The translations under genes were made by a program, and so were the position numbers. Source: Microbacterium schleiferi (GTDB taxonomy: Bacteria; Actinomycetota; Actinomycetes; Actinomycetales; Microbacteriaceae). Taken from it: a stretch of DNA of 64,000 nt. Each line of letters opens with the position of its first letter. Position 1 is the first letter of the stretch. Shown here piece by piece: positions 38,268 to 46,667 of the stretch. The stretch lies in contig NZ_CP064760.1 of NCBI RefSeq assembly GCF_015565955.1, positions 2,790,001 to 2,854,000 of the forward strand. Direction: 5' to 3'. Below the pieces are notes generated by a model. That model was not told the DNA's origin, searched no databases, and worked only from the letters and a program-made list of their open reading frames with translations.

Positions 38268-38369
38268 ATGACTGACAATGCGCATGTCCTGTCCGCCTGG
38301 GAGGCGAACGGAACTGCCGGCATGATGATGGCCGGCCGCTCAGTCATGTGTTGTCGAATGTGTCGCTGA
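38268..38369 (+). CDS. possible leaderless 33-residue peptide ending in a Cys-rich tail
   Basis: ATG at 38268 opens a 33-codon frame starting MTDNAHVLSAWE and ending VMCCRMCR, with Cys codons at positions 28, 29 and 32. No ribosome site precedes it, but a good promoter places the start of transcription at or next to the ATG, which is common in actinobacteria. Short leaderless frames ending in Cys clusters act as cysteine-responsive attenuators in mycobacteria; the resemblance is suggestive only. A GGGGC/GCCCC pairing follows at 38383-38416. The downstream gene is a winged-helix regulator, not a known sulfur gene. Confidence 0.45.
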   Translation: MTDNAHVLSAWEANGTAGMMMAGRSVMCCRMCR

Positions 38370-38527
38370 CGACACCTCAGCGGGGCTCGTTCTGCGATCC
38401 AGATCGCACTGCCCCTCAGCCCTCTCGCAGAGCGCGCCCATCCGAACCGCGCTCGACACCGACCGTCAGGTCACCGCAGCACACTTCTGCCCGAACCATC
38501 CGGGCCCTCGCAAGGACCATCATCCCC

Positions 38528-39217
38528 ATGTCGAACACCGCTCTCCTCACCCGCCCCGCTCCCGCACGTCACCTGCACGCCGTGCCCCCGATCGTCGACG
38601 AACCCGCGGCCCGCAGCCCGCGCGGCTTCGCCCTCTACGTCGGACTCGATGAGGCCAAGGCTGCCGCTGCCGGCGTCTCTCTCCCGGTTCTCGTCGATGC
38701 TCTGCGCCGCACGCTGGCCGAGCTCGCACCGGATGCCGAAACCTACGCCACCGTCGCGCTCGCACCTCGCGGCGCCGGCGGTCGCGACGTCGATGTCGTG
38801 CGCCGCGCGCTGCGTGAGCCTTCTGCCGTCGCAGCCCTCACGGTGGCATCGGAACCCGAAGACACCGACCGCTCGGCACGGGGAGTCGTCTTCGACATCT
38901 CGCGCAAGCGCGTTGTGATCGACGGCGAGACAGCTCCGTTCACGTTCACCGAGTTCGAACTGCTCCAGTACCTCGTCCTGCGCGAGGGCCGCACGATCGA
39001 GCGGTCTGAGTTGGTCGGCTCGCTCTGGCAGAGCGCCGAGGACGGCGAGGTACCGGGCGAGCGCACGATCGATGTGCACGTCCGTCGGCTGCGCTCCAAG
39101 CTCGGCCGCTACGAGGACATCGTGCGCACCGTGCGCGGCGTCGGGTACCGCTTCGACAGGCACGCCGACGTCGTCATCCGCTACGGCCACGGCACCCCCT
39201 CGCCCGACCGGTTCTAG
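38528..39217 (+). CDS. winged-helix (OmpR/PhoB-type) DNA-binding protein without receiver domain
   Basis: A 229-residue protein. The C-terminal half is an OmpR-type winged helix: FTFTEFELLQYLVLREGRTI, then ERTIDVHVRRLRSKLGRYED and IVRTVRGVGYRFD. The N-terminal ~110 residues are not a response-regulator receiver; they contain an Ala-rich globular segment GFALYVGLDEAKAAAAGVSL of unknown function. No sensor kinase is adjacent. The ATG at 38528 is the likely start, although its ribosome site (AAGGA, 12 bases away) is poor. It lies downstream of the possible leaderless Cys peptide. Confidence 0.85.
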   Translation: MSNTALLTRPAPARHLHAVPPIVDEPAARSPRGFALYVGLDEAKAAAAGVSLPVLVDALRRTLAELAPDAETYATVALAPRGAGGRDVDVVRRALREPSAVAALTVASEPEDTDRSARGVVFDISRKRVVIDGETAPFTFTEFELLQYLVLREGRTIERSELVGSLWQSAEDGEVPGERTIDVHVRRLRSKLGRYEDIVRTVRGVGYRFDRHADVVIRYGHGTPSPDRF

Positions 39218-39283
39218 GTCAGCCTCGGCGACCGGAGCGGCGCGGGAAGACCCGATGTCGCGGCGCGCACGTATCGTGATCGC

Positions 39284-40234
39284 ATGACCTCGCTCGCGCC
39301 GACACCCACCGCTTGCGCGGCGGCGCTCGAGACCGTCTATCGGCCGCGGCATCCGCTGGATCTGCGGGCCACGGTGGTGTTCCAGCGGCGCGGCGCGAAC
39401 GACCCGACCATGACCGTCGACGGCCCGGTCATCTGGCGAGCGGCGCGCACCCCGAACGGTGTCGCGACAGTCGCGCTGCGCGGCACCTCCGACGGAACCG
39501 TACGCATCGCGGCGTGGGGCGAGGGCGCCGAGTGGGCGCTCGAGCAGGCTCCCGCGCTGTGCGGCGACACCGACGATGCAACCGGATTCGATGCGACTCG
39601 GCATCCACTCATCGCCCATCTCGCGCACCGGAACCCCGGGCTCCGCCTCGGCCGCACCGATCTCGTGTTCGATGCCCTCGCCAGCTCCATCGTCGAGCAG
39701 AAGATCACGGGGCTCCAGGCGTTCGCCGCATGGCGACGACTCGTGGCCTGGCATGGCACACCCGCGCCGGGTCCGACGCCCCGGGCGATGTTCGCTCCGC
39801 CGACGATCGATGGCTGGCGGCGCATCCCGTCGTGGGACTGGCACCGTGCCGGACTCGAGCCGCCGCAGGCACGCACGATCACCCGCGTGGCCGAGCGCGG
39901 GGCATCGCTGGTCCGCGGCATCCTGGCGGCAACGGATGCCGAGCAGATCGATCGGATCCTGCTGTCCCAGCCCGGAATCGGACCGTGGACCGCTGCCGAA
40001 ACACGCATCAAGGCGCTCGGGGATCCGGATGCCGTGAGTGTCGGCGACTACCACCTCGCGCACGAGGTCGGATACGCCCTGACCGGCTCGCGCACGGACG
40101 ACGACGGGATGCTTGAGCTGCTCTCCCCGTGGACGGGCCACCGGCAGCGCGTCATCCGACTGGTGACCGCCGCCGGACCCCGGGAGCCGCGGCGCGGTCC
40201 GCGCCTGCATCCCGAGGATCACCGCTCCCGCTGA
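39284..40234 (+). CDS. AlkA-like DNA-3-methyladenine glycosylase
   Basis: Helix-hairpin-helix base-excision glycosylase of 316 residues. It shows LASSIVEQKITGLQAFAAWR, the HhH hairpin LLSQPGIGPWTAAETRIKA and the catalytic Asp in SVGDYHLAHEVGYAL (near residue 254). It removes alkylated bases. The N-terminal ~110 residues correspond to the AlkA_N-like domain. There is no good ribosome site; TATCGT lies about seven bases before the ATG, so a leaderless transcript is possible. No ada or ogt gene is adjacent. Confidence 0.9.
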   Translation: MTSLAPTPTACAAALETVYRPRHPLDLRATVVFQRRGANDPTMTVDGPVIWRAARTPNGVATVALRGTSDGTVRIAAWGEGAEWALEQAPALCGDTDDATGFDATRHPLIAHLAHRNPGLRLGRTDLVFDALASSIVEQKITGLQAFAAWRRLVAWHGTPAPGPTPRAMFAPPTIDGWRRIPSWDWHRAGLEPPQARTITRVAERGASLVRGILAATDAEQIDRILLSQPGIGPWTAAETRIKALGDPDAVSVGDYHLAHEVGYALTGSRTDDDGMLELLSPWTGHRQRVIRLVTAAGPREPRRGPRLHPEDHRSR

Positions 40235-40248
40235 GCGAGTCGCGCCGG

Positions 40249-40482
40249 TCAGCCGTCCTCGGGCGCGAGATCCCCCTGCCCGGTGTCGCCCAGATCGGCA
40301 CGGAGGGGATCGTCCCCCTGTGTTTCGGGCTGGATGTCGGGGTCGATGTCGACTGCGGCATCCTCGGCCGAGCCGTCATCGGACGACCGTTGCGGATCGA
40401 CTGTGGGCTCCGCTCCTTCGATGGGCGCAATCTGCTCGACGGTGTCGGCTTCTTCGAGGGGATCGCGGGCACTGTCGGTCAT
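40249..40482 (-). CDS. small acidic hypothetical protein
   Basis: A 77-residue, strongly acidic protein (many Asp/Glu, almost no hydrophobic core) starting MTDSARDPLEEADTVEQI. It is probably disordered. The ATG at 40482 has a clear AAAGGAAG ribosome site, which is the main reason to accept it. I do not recognise a function; similar short acidic proteins occur widely in Microbacteriaceae. A CCACGC/GCGTGG hairpin (40502-40518) lies just upstream. Confidence 0.65.
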   Translation of the reverse strand: MTDSARDPLEEADTVEQIAPIEGAEPTVDPQRSSDDGSAEDAAVDIDPDIQPETQGDDPLRADLGDTGQGDLAPEDG

Positions 40483-40596
40483 GTCGCTTCCTTTCGCCGT
40501 CCCACGCGGTCTGCGTGGCAGGTACGAGTCAGCCTGTCGCGACCTCTCGCCGGGTGCGAGGGTCTTGACAGGTCACTGCGTCGTGCGACGGCGCTC

Positions 40597-41430
40597 TCAC
40601 ATCTCTTCGTGTGTGGTGGGATCGCCGTCCCAGAGGCGTCCGCGCTCGAGCGCCGAGATCGCCGCGACCTGCTCATTGGTCAGCGCGAACGCGAACACAT
40701 CAGCGTTCTCGCGCTGGCGGCCGGCGTGACCCGACTTCGGGATGGGCGTCGACCCGAGCTGCACGTGCCACCGCAGCACAACCTGTGTCGGGCTGACGCC
40801 CAGCTCGGCCGCGAGGTCGGTGATCACCTGTTCGTTCAGCAGTTCGCTGCGGCGCGCGAGCGGACTCCAGCTCTCGGTGCGGATGCCGTGCTCCTCGTGG
40901 TAGGCACGCAACGCCCCCTGCGGGAAGTAGGGGTGCAGTTCGACCTGGTTCACGACGGGCATCACACCCGTCTCGGCCTGGAGGCGATCGAGCATCGCCT
41001 CGGTGAAGTTCGACACCCCGATCGACCGCACGAGACCCTCGCTTCGGAGGTCGATCATCGCGCGCCACGTGTCGACGTACTTGTCGACGCTCGGGTTCGG
41101 CCAGTGGATCAGATGCAGATCGATACGCTCAAGACCGAGGCGGTCGAGGGACTCGCGCGCGCTGCGGCGCGCCTCGTCGTACCCGTGGTCGCGGCCCGGG
41201 ATCTTCGTCGTAACGATCAGCTCGTCACGGTCCAGTCCGCTGCGGCGGACTGCCTCACCCACCTCGCTCTCGTTCTCATAGTTCACGGCGGAGTCCAGGA
41301 GCCGGTATCCAGCCTGGATCGCCGAGACAATGGCATCCGTGCCGTCAGCACCGCGAAGACCGTAGGTGCCGAAGCCCAGCTGCGGGAAGCTCACGCCGTC
41401 GGCCAGGGTCACAGTCGGGATGGAGATCAT
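40597..41430 (-). CDS. aldo/keto reductase
   Basis: NADPH-dependent oxidoreductase of the AKR superfamily, 277 residues. The catalytic tetrad is visible as Asp46 and Tyr51 in LLDSAVNYENE, Lys76 in TTKIPG and His109 in HLIHWP. The AKR signature GLVRSIGVSNF and the cofactor loop STPIPKSGHAGRQRENADVF are present. Close relatives are the 2,5-diketo-gluconate reductase group; the substrate cannot be fixed. It lies 38 bases after the HAD phosphatase stop on the same strand. Confidence 0.93.
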   Translation of the reverse strand: MISIPTVTLADGVSFPQLGFGTYGLRGADGTDAIVSAIQAGYRLLDSAVNYENESEVGEAVRRSGLDRDELIVTTKIPGRDHGYDEARRSARESLDRLGLERIDLHLIHWPNPSVDKYVDTWRAMIDLRSEGLVRSIGVSNFTEAMLDRLQAETGVMPVVNQVELHPYFPQGALRAYHEEHGIRTESWSPLARRSELLNEQVITDLAAELGVSPTQVVLRWHVQLGSTPIPKSGHAGRQRENADVFAFALTNEQVAAISALERGRLWDGDPTTHEEM

Positions 41431-41468
41431 GGTTCCATCCTGCCCCGCCTCGCCGGCGGCCAGGGCCG

Positions 41469-42326
41469 TCAGTCCAGAAGGCGCTCCAGGACCCGGATGA
41501 CGCCGTGATCGGCGTTGGACGGCGCTCGGTAGCGGGCGGCCGCTGCGACATCCGGATGCGCGTTGGCCATCGCGAACGAGAAGTCTGCGGCATCCATCAT
41601 GTCGAGATCGTTGAGGTAGTCCCCGAACACGGCTGTCTGCTCGGGGGTCACGTCCAGGAGGTCCTGGATGGCGCGGAGCGCCTTGCCCTTCGAGACACCC
41701 TGGTTCATGACATCGACCCAGTGGTGCCCTGACACCACGACCTGATGGGTCAGGCGGTGCCGCTCCAGTGCGGGTGCGGTGTTCTTCTCGCCGTCCTCGA
41801 CGTCGAAGACCGCGACCTTGAGGATCTCGTCGTCCACGGCAGTCAGGTCCGCAACATCCGTGAGGCGGGCGTAGTACTTCTCGGCCTGGCTGCGGAAGGC
41901 GTCATCGGTTCGTTCGATGTAGGCCGAGGCCTTGCCGCACAGCACGACGCCGACGTCGTGGGTGAAGCCACGGATGTCGCGAACGAGACCATCGACGAAC
42001 GCGCGGTCCATGACATCGGAGCTCAGCTCCTCGTCGCCGCGCGTGACGAACGTGCCGTTCTCGGCGATGAAGACGAGGTCGTCGCCGTGGTCACCGAACT
42101 CGCGCCGCAGGGTGGCGTGCTGCCTACCGCTGGCGGGCGCGAAGGCGATGCCCGCGTCCGCGAGCCGGTCGAGCAGAGGCCACAGCGCGGGCGGCACCTT
42201 TCCGTCGCTGTCGAGCAGAGTGCCATCCATGTCGACCGCGATCAGGCGGATCTCTTTCCCCCGGCCGGCGAGCACGTCCAGGTCGATCGGGGCGGTCGGG
42301 GATCCCTGCAAGGAGTCATCGGTCAC
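41469..42326 (-). CDS. Cof-type HAD-IIB sugar-phosphate phosphatase
   Basis: Cytoplasmic phosphatase of 285 residues. Motif I DMDGTLLDSDG has nucleophile Asp32 and Asp34. The Cof-type cap follows from about residue 90 (FIAENGTFVTRG), and the C-terminal metal site is VFGDYLNDLDMMDAA. Family members act on sugar phosphates or pyridoxal phosphate. The start is GTG at 42326; the first 25 residues are an unusual extension before IRLIAVDMD. It is probably cotranscribed with the aldo/keto reductase. Confidence 0.9.
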   Translation of the reverse strand: MTDDSLQGSPTAPIDLDVLAGRGKEIRLIAVDMDGTLLDSDGKVPPALWPLLDRLADAGIAFAPASGRQHATLRREFGDHGDDLVFIAENGTFVTRGDEELSSDVMDRAFVDGLVRDIRGFTHDVGVVLCGKASAYIERTDDAFRSQAEKYYARLTDVADLTAVDDEILKVAVFDVEDGEKNTAPALERHRLTHQVVVSGHHWVDVMNQGVSKGKALRAIQDLLDVTPEQTAVFGDYLNDLDMMDAADFSFAMANAHPDVAAAARYRAPSNADHGVIRVLERLLD

Positions 42327-42519
42327 TCCCCCATCCTGCCTGAGGCTCGCACCCGGGCGACGCGTCGCTCGAGGTGGGCGATCTCCACCGGATTCGTCGC
42401 AAGCAGGCGCGCACGGTCGAACGCGGCCAGAGCGCTCCCCGATTCAGCGGCTCGGAAAGATCGACACGGTCGGAGAAAGAAAATCTGACGGATGCTGCGC
42501 AACGCGCGAGGATCGAGGC

Positions 42520-42885
42520 ATGAGCCGCCACTGGAGCCCCCTCGCCGTCACCTATCTCGCGTTGGCCGTCGCGGGCCTCGCGGGTACCTGGTACTTCAAT
42601 GTCCTTGCGATCATCCAGCTGCGTGATTTCATCGGCGACCTCGTCACGAGCGGCCCGGCGGTCTCGTCGATCACGGTGGATCTGCTCGTCGTCGCGGTAG
42701 CCGGGTGCGTGTTCATCGTCGTCGAGGCGCGGCGACTCGGCATGCGCTTCGCCTGGCTCTACATCCTCGGCTCGGGCCTCACAGCGTTCGCCTTCACCTT
42801 CCCGCTGTTTCTCGCCCTGCGCCAGCGACGGATGACGCAACTGAAGGCATCCGTCACGCCGACGCCCGTGCCTCCTCAGGGGTGA
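42520..42885 (+). CDS. DUF2834-type small membrane protein
   Basis: A 121-residue integral membrane protein with three to four predicted segments: about residues 8-28, 48-68 and 72-100. The pattern YLALAVAGLAGTWYFNVLAI and MRFAWLYILGSGLTAFAFTF fits the DUF2834 family. Function is unknown. The start is ATG at 42520 after GAGG. Its 3' end overlaps the convergent FNT gene by 32 bases, so the two mRNAs would be complementary there. The 193-base gap upstream shows no clear feature. Confidence 0.75.
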   Translation: MSRHWSPLAVTYLALAVAGLAGTWYFNVLAIIQLRDFIGDLVTSGPAVSSITVDLLVVAVAGCVFIVVEARRLGMRFAWLYILGSGLTAFAFTFPLFLALRQRRMTQLKASVTPTPVPPQG

Positions 42886-43678
42886 GCGCGTGGGTCTGGG
42901 GCCAGCGTGGTGAGCCGCCGATGACCCAGTAAGCGAGCCCGACGACGACCGCGCCGCCCACGAGGTTGCCGAGCCCGACCCAGAGCATGTTCGTCCCGAA
43001 CGACAGCCAGGTCGCGCTCGGCACACCCGTGGCAAGACCCAGCGTGAAGGTCGTCATGTTCGCCACGACGTGCTCGAAGCCCGAGGTGATGAAGGCGAGG
43101 AGCGCCCAGAAGATGACGGCGAACTTCGGGCCGTCAGAGTTCGATCGGGCCACCATCCAGATGGCCAAGCACACCAGAACATTGCAGAGGATGCCGCGCA
43201 CGAACAGTTCGAGCGGGGACTCGTGAGCCTTGGCATCCAGCATCGCCTCGAGCATGGCGCCCGCCGCCGGATTGGCGTGCAGTACCCCCGCGACGGCCAC
43301 GAGGACACCGAAGACCGCGGCCCCGAGCAGGTTCGCCACGAACGTGAACCCGAGCGCCCCGGCTGCGGGACCGGATGCCGTCGCGCGCATGAGCGTGCCC
43401 TGCGTCAGCGTCATCATCGAGGACGTAACGAGCTCGGCGCCGGCGAAGACGACGAGCGTGAGGGCGACGCCGAACACGAGTCCGCTCACGAGCTTGGCCC
43501 AGCCGTCCCCGGCCTCCGCGAGGGGACCTGCCGCATTGAGCATGAGCACGACGGCGATCCCCACATAAGCGCCAGCAAGCATTCCCGAGATCGTGAAGCG
43601 CAGCGGATGCCGCATTCCCTCGATCTTGTGGATCGCCGCATCGGCCTGGAGCTCGAGAGTGTCTTCGATCGTGCGCAC
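42854..43678 (-). CDS. formate/nitrite transporter (FNT) family channel
   Basis: Pentameric FNT channel of 274 residues with six predicted membrane segments. The family pattern is seen in HPLRFTISGMLAGAYVGIAV, FAGAELVTSSMMTLTQG and SGFEHVVANMT, the last carrying the central pore His. FNTs pass formate, nitrite or hydrosulfide as small acids; which one is not deducible. The start is GTG at 43678. A perfect FadR-type palindrome lies 17 bases upstream. The last 32 bases overlap the DUF2834 gene on the other strand. Confidence 0.9.
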   Translation of the reverse strand: MRTIEDTLELQADAAIHKIEGMRHPLRFTISGMLAGAYVGIAVVLMLNAAGPLAEAGDGWAKLVSGLVFGVALTLVVFAGAELVTSSMMTLTQGTLMRATASGPAAGALGFTFVANLLGAAVFGVLVAVAGVLHANPAAGAMLEAMLDAKAHESPLELFVRGILCNVLVCLAIWMVARSNSDGPKFAVIFWALLAFITSGFEHVVANMTTFTLGLATGVPSATWLSFGTNMLWVGLGNLVGGAVVVGLAYWVIGGSPRWPQTHALTPEEARASA

Positions 43679-43694
43679 ACCGGCACGATACTCC

Positions 43695-43709
43695 TGTGGT
43701 CAGACCACA
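43695..43709. promoter_or_regulatory. GntR/FadR-type operator in front of the FNT gene
   Basis: TGTGGTC-A-GACCACA is a perfect 7-1-7 palindrome. Its core TGGTCAGACCA matches the TGGTCnGACCA site of FadR-type GntR regulators. It lies 17 bases before the FNT start; no GntR gene is in this window. Confidence 0.65.
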
Positions 43710-43732
43710 ATGGGGCCGAAGGTCCCCACGAA

Positions 43733-44719
43733 CTACAACCACGACACCTCGGGACGCACGACGATTTTGCCGGGAACATGGCCTCTCTCGAGTTCCGCAA
43801 TCGCCGCGGGGACCCCGTCAAGACCTACTTCTTGATAGATGACGCTGCGTACGCGGCCGTCGCCGAGCATCGCGCCAAGGATCGCCATGTCGGCCCCGGA
43901 CCACGTCGTATTGATCCCCACAACCCGCTCCGGGCGGAAACGGCTGGTGAGAAGGCCCGCGAAGACGCGCGTCGCGGGGCCCAGCAGCCGTCCGTCACCC
44001 GGGCCGCCGACGAGGACCAGCGACCCGCCCGGTGCGAGCAGGCTCCGCAGGTACGCGATTCGCGCGCCGCCCGCGATATCGATGATGACGTCGAACCGCT
44101 CGCCGATGTCGTTGACCTCGCCGCGCGTATAGTCCAGGACACGATCGGCGCCGAGATCCGCGATCCACTCCGCGTTGCGCCCACTGCAACTGGCAACGAC
44201 CCGACCGACACCGAGGGAGCGCGCAAGCTGAACGGCGTAGTGCCCCACGCCGCCCGCGGCACCGAGGATCAATACGCGGCCGCCCGCCTCCAGTTGCCCC
44301 TTGTCTCGCAGAGCCTGCAGCGCCGTCAGACCGGCAAGCGGCACCGCTGCCGCCTCAGCGGGAGTCACGCCCGCCGGGATCGGCGCGAGATACTCCGCAC
44401 GCGCCGTGGCAGCCTCCGCCAGCGAGCCGCGTGCCGGACCGAAGACAGCGTCACCGACCCTGAACTCCGAGACATCGGTGCCGACCTCCGTGACGATGCC
44501 CGCGACATCCACCCCCAGACCGGGGTTGCGCGGATGCCGCCAGCCCGATGTCGGACGCATGAGCCACGGCAGTCCTCGCATGTGATGCCACTCGAAGGGG
44601 TTCAGCGATGCGGCCGCGACCCGCAGCCGCACACGCCCCGGCTCCAACGGCTCATCCTCGATGTCCTCGATCTGCAGAGTCTCCGGCCCGCCGTAACGGG
44701 TGCGACGGATGGCACGCAT
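43733..44719 (-). CDS. MDR-family NAD(P)-dependent alcohol dehydrogenase / quinone oxidoreductase
   Basis: A 328-residue medium-chain dehydrogenase. The N-terminal GroES-like domain (VRLRVAAASLNPFEWHHM, GLGVDVAGIVTEVG) is followed by a Rossmann fold with VLILGAAGGVGHYAVQLAR. Catalytic zinc ligands are missing, which puts it with quinone-reductase-like enzymes using NADPH. It is divergent from a TetR gene, and inverted operator half-sites lie between them, so it is the likely target of that repressor. The start is ATG at 44719. Confidence 0.9.
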   Translation of the reverse strand: MRAIRRTRYGGPETLQIEDIEDEPLEPGRVRLRVAAASLNPFEWHHMRGLPWLMRPTSGWRHPRNPGLGVDVAGIVTEVGTDVSEFRVGDAVFGPARGSLAEAATARAEYLAPIPAGVTPAEAAAVPLAGLTALQALRDKGQLEAGGRVLILGAAGGVGHYAVQLARSLGVGRVVASCSGRNAEWIADLGADRVLDYTRGEVNDIGERFDVIIDIAGGARIAYLRSLLAPGGSLVLVGGPGDGRLLGPATRVFAGLLTSRFRPERVVGINTTWSGADMAILGAMLGDGRVRSVIYQEVGLDGVPAAIAELERGHVPGKIVVRPEVSWL

Positions 44720-44748
44720 GTCGGTCCTCCTCGGCCGCCACCAGCAGC

Positions 44749-44792
44749 CTTACGTTGTATGGTCACGGGTGACGCTAGTCTTACAACGTAAG
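44749..44792. promoter_or_regulatory. paired TetR-type operator half-sites
   Basis: CTTACGTTGTA (44749-44759) and TACAACGTAAG (44782-44792) are perfect inverted repeats 22 bases apart, in the 100-base divergent gap between the dehydrogenase and the TetR gene. Each contains a TAC-N3-GTA mini-palindrome, so two operators, one per promoter, are likely. Confidence 0.75.
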
Positions 44793-44819
44793 TTCGTCAA
44801 GTCACGCGAGGAGCGACGG

Positions 44820-45484
44820 ATGTCTCCAGCTGAGGGGGAACCGGATCAGCTCCGCCGACCGCTCACACGGCAGAGCATCCTGGCGGCAGCGCTCGAGCTC
44901 GTCGACGCCGACGGCCTTGACGCACTGACCATGCGGTCACTGGGCGCCAGACTCGGTGTCGAAGCGATGTCGCTGTACCACCATCTCCCGTCGAAGCAGG
45001 CCGTCATCGATGGGATCGTGGATCTCGTCTGGGCAGAGGTCACGCTGACCGCGGACGCCCAGGACTGGCGTACCGCGGTCAGACGGACGGCGCGATCGGC
45101 GTTCGCGACCCTGCTACACCACCCCTGGGCGAACCGCATCCGCGCGACCAGCGGCGGGCCGGCGCGGATGGCGTACCTCGACGCGTCGCTGGGACACCTC
45201 CGCCGCGCCGGCTTCACCCCGAGCAGGCCTTCCACGCCCACCACGTTCTCGAGGCGTACATCCAGGGCTACGTGACGCAGGCCCTGGATTTCGCACCGAT
45301 GGATGCCGCCGCTGAGCGCGAACGACGTGACGCCGCGCTGGCATACCTCGAGCAGGTCGAGCACACCCACCTCATCGAGCACATCCACCTTCACGGAACC
45401 GACCAGGGATCGGGGTTCGATTTCGGACTGACCCTTCTCCTGGACGGCCTCGATGCGCGTCTGCGTACGACCGGTCCTCAGTAG
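44820..45484 (+). CDS. TetR/AcrR-family repressor with TetR_C domain (frame broken once)
   Basis: Repressor of about 221 residues. The HTH is LTRQSILAAALELVDADGLD followed by MRSLGARLGVEAMSLYHHLP. The C-terminal half is TetR_C-like, with an FDFGLTLLLDGLDARL end. The frame breaks after GF-T. One extra C in the CCCC run at 45217-45220 gives TPEQAFHAHHVLEAYIQGYV and joins both parts. The start is ATG at 44820 with GAGGAG upstream. It is divergent from the dehydrogenase with operators between, and overlaps the convergent oxygenase gene by seven bases. Confidence 0.88.
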
Positions 45485-46524
45485 CGCTGGCTCGCGAGGA
45501 CGCGTGCCGACTCGCGGGCAGCGGAGTCGTTGCGTACCCCGGCGCGAGATCCCGCGAGCTTGGCCGCGATGTGCTCACCGACGGTGACCGGCTCGTAGAG
45601 GTCGGGATGCTCCGCATCGACGCACGAGGGCAGCGTCTGGATGAGCGCGTCGACGTTTCCGTCGTGGAAGAAGGCAGCAGACCGTCGCCGCTCGATCGTC
45701 CCGTCGATCACCGGCGGCTTCACACGGTGCAGTGTCGACATCCACCGCTCGTTCGTCCAGCGCGCCGTGACGTCGCCGAGGTTGATCAGCAGCGCATCAT
45801 CGGCGGGGGCGACATCGTTCCAGGAACCATCGGCACCGAGCACCTGGAGGCCCTTGACCTGGTCCGCCCACAAGATGGTGACGATCCCGTAGTCGGTGTG
45901 CTCCCCCATGCCGATGAGGTCGCCATCGAGGGTCACATCCGTTCCGGGCGGCAGGGCATAGTTGTTCATCCGCAGCACATCGAGCGAGTGATCGGTGCGG
46001 GAGGCGAAGAACTCCGGATCCAGGCCCAGGGCATCCGCGAAGATCCGCGTCATGACGCGGGCGACGCGGCCGGCCTCGGTGAAATACGCCTCCACCTGCT
46101 CCTGGAATCCGTCGACGGTGGGCCACACGTTGTCGGCATAGTCGGGCTGCGGCAACTCCGCCATGTGCGGATACGACGCGGCGGATGCGCCGACATTGAA
46201 CGCCTCGAAGAAGTCGTTCATGCGGCTGGCCTGCTCGACCCCGAGGCTGAGGCTCAGCGACTCCGACTTCGGCGGACTGTACCCGCGGTTGATCTTGGGT
46301 GGGGTGCGGTAGGCCTTCTTCGCCTCAAGATCGAGCGCGAAGAAGGCATCCATCGCGTCGGTGAGCCCGTGCGTGATCGCGTCGGGGATCCCGTGGCCGG
46401 TGATCTGGATGAACCCGACCGTGCGGCACGCGTCGTCGATACGGCGAGCGACCTCCGCCTGGGCCGCGGCCGTGCCACCTGCCACGTAAGGGGTGATGTC
46501 CACGAGGGGGACCTGGAATGTCAT
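45478..46524 (-). CDS. isopenicillin-N-synthase-family 2-oxoglutarate/Fe(II) oxygenase
   Basis: Non-haem iron oxygenase of 348 residues. The N-terminal DIOX_N domain (VPLVDITPYVAGG, GFIQITGHGIP) is followed by the jelly-roll core with iron ligands His209 and Asp211 in GEHTDYGIVTILW and a distal His near 264 in STLHRVKPP. The 2-oxoglutarate-binding Arg is probably in ERRRSAAFF. ATG 46524 has an AGGAG site. It lies 143 bases after the RpiR gene on the same strand and may be the last gene of the phosphonate-type transport operon. The substrate is unknown; no beta-lactam genes are nearby. Confidence 0.9.
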   Translation of the reverse strand: MTFQVPLVDITPYVAGGTAAAQAEVARRIDDACRTVGFIQITGHGIPDAITHGLTDAMDAFFALDLEAKKAYRTPPKINRGYSPPKSESLSLSLGVEQASRMNDFFEAFNVGASAASYPHMAELPQPDYADNVWPTVDGFQEQVEAYFTEAGRVARVMTRIFADALGLDPEFFASRTDHSLDVLRMNNYALPPGTDVTLDGDLIGMGEHTDYGIVTILWADQVKGLQVLGADGSWNDVAPADDALLINLGDVTARWTNERWMSTLHRVKPPVIDGTIERRRSAAFFHDGNVDALIQTLPSCVDAEHPDLYEPVTVGEHIAAKLAGSRAGVRNDSAARESARVLASQRY

Positions 46525-46667
46525 GGCAACTCCTTCTTGAGCCGCTTCACGCTTTCCACTCACCCGCGGGTGCGGGCTTTCGCTTTCATGAGCGTTGCCG
46601 GTGACGATACGCCCGGGCCGTTTCGCCCGCGTTACACGCGGCGGAGAAGACCTCAGCGCGAGCGCCG

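Noticed and set aside
38102..38347. 81-codon minus-strand frame in the gap before the winged-helix gene
   Set aside because: No ribosome site or family match; overlaps the promoter and short frame on the other strand, which have better support.
45478..46524. Isopenicillin N synthase as part of a beta-lactam cluster
   Set aside because: No NRPS or acyltransferase genes nearby; the family name covers many unrelated 2-oxoglutarate oxygenases.
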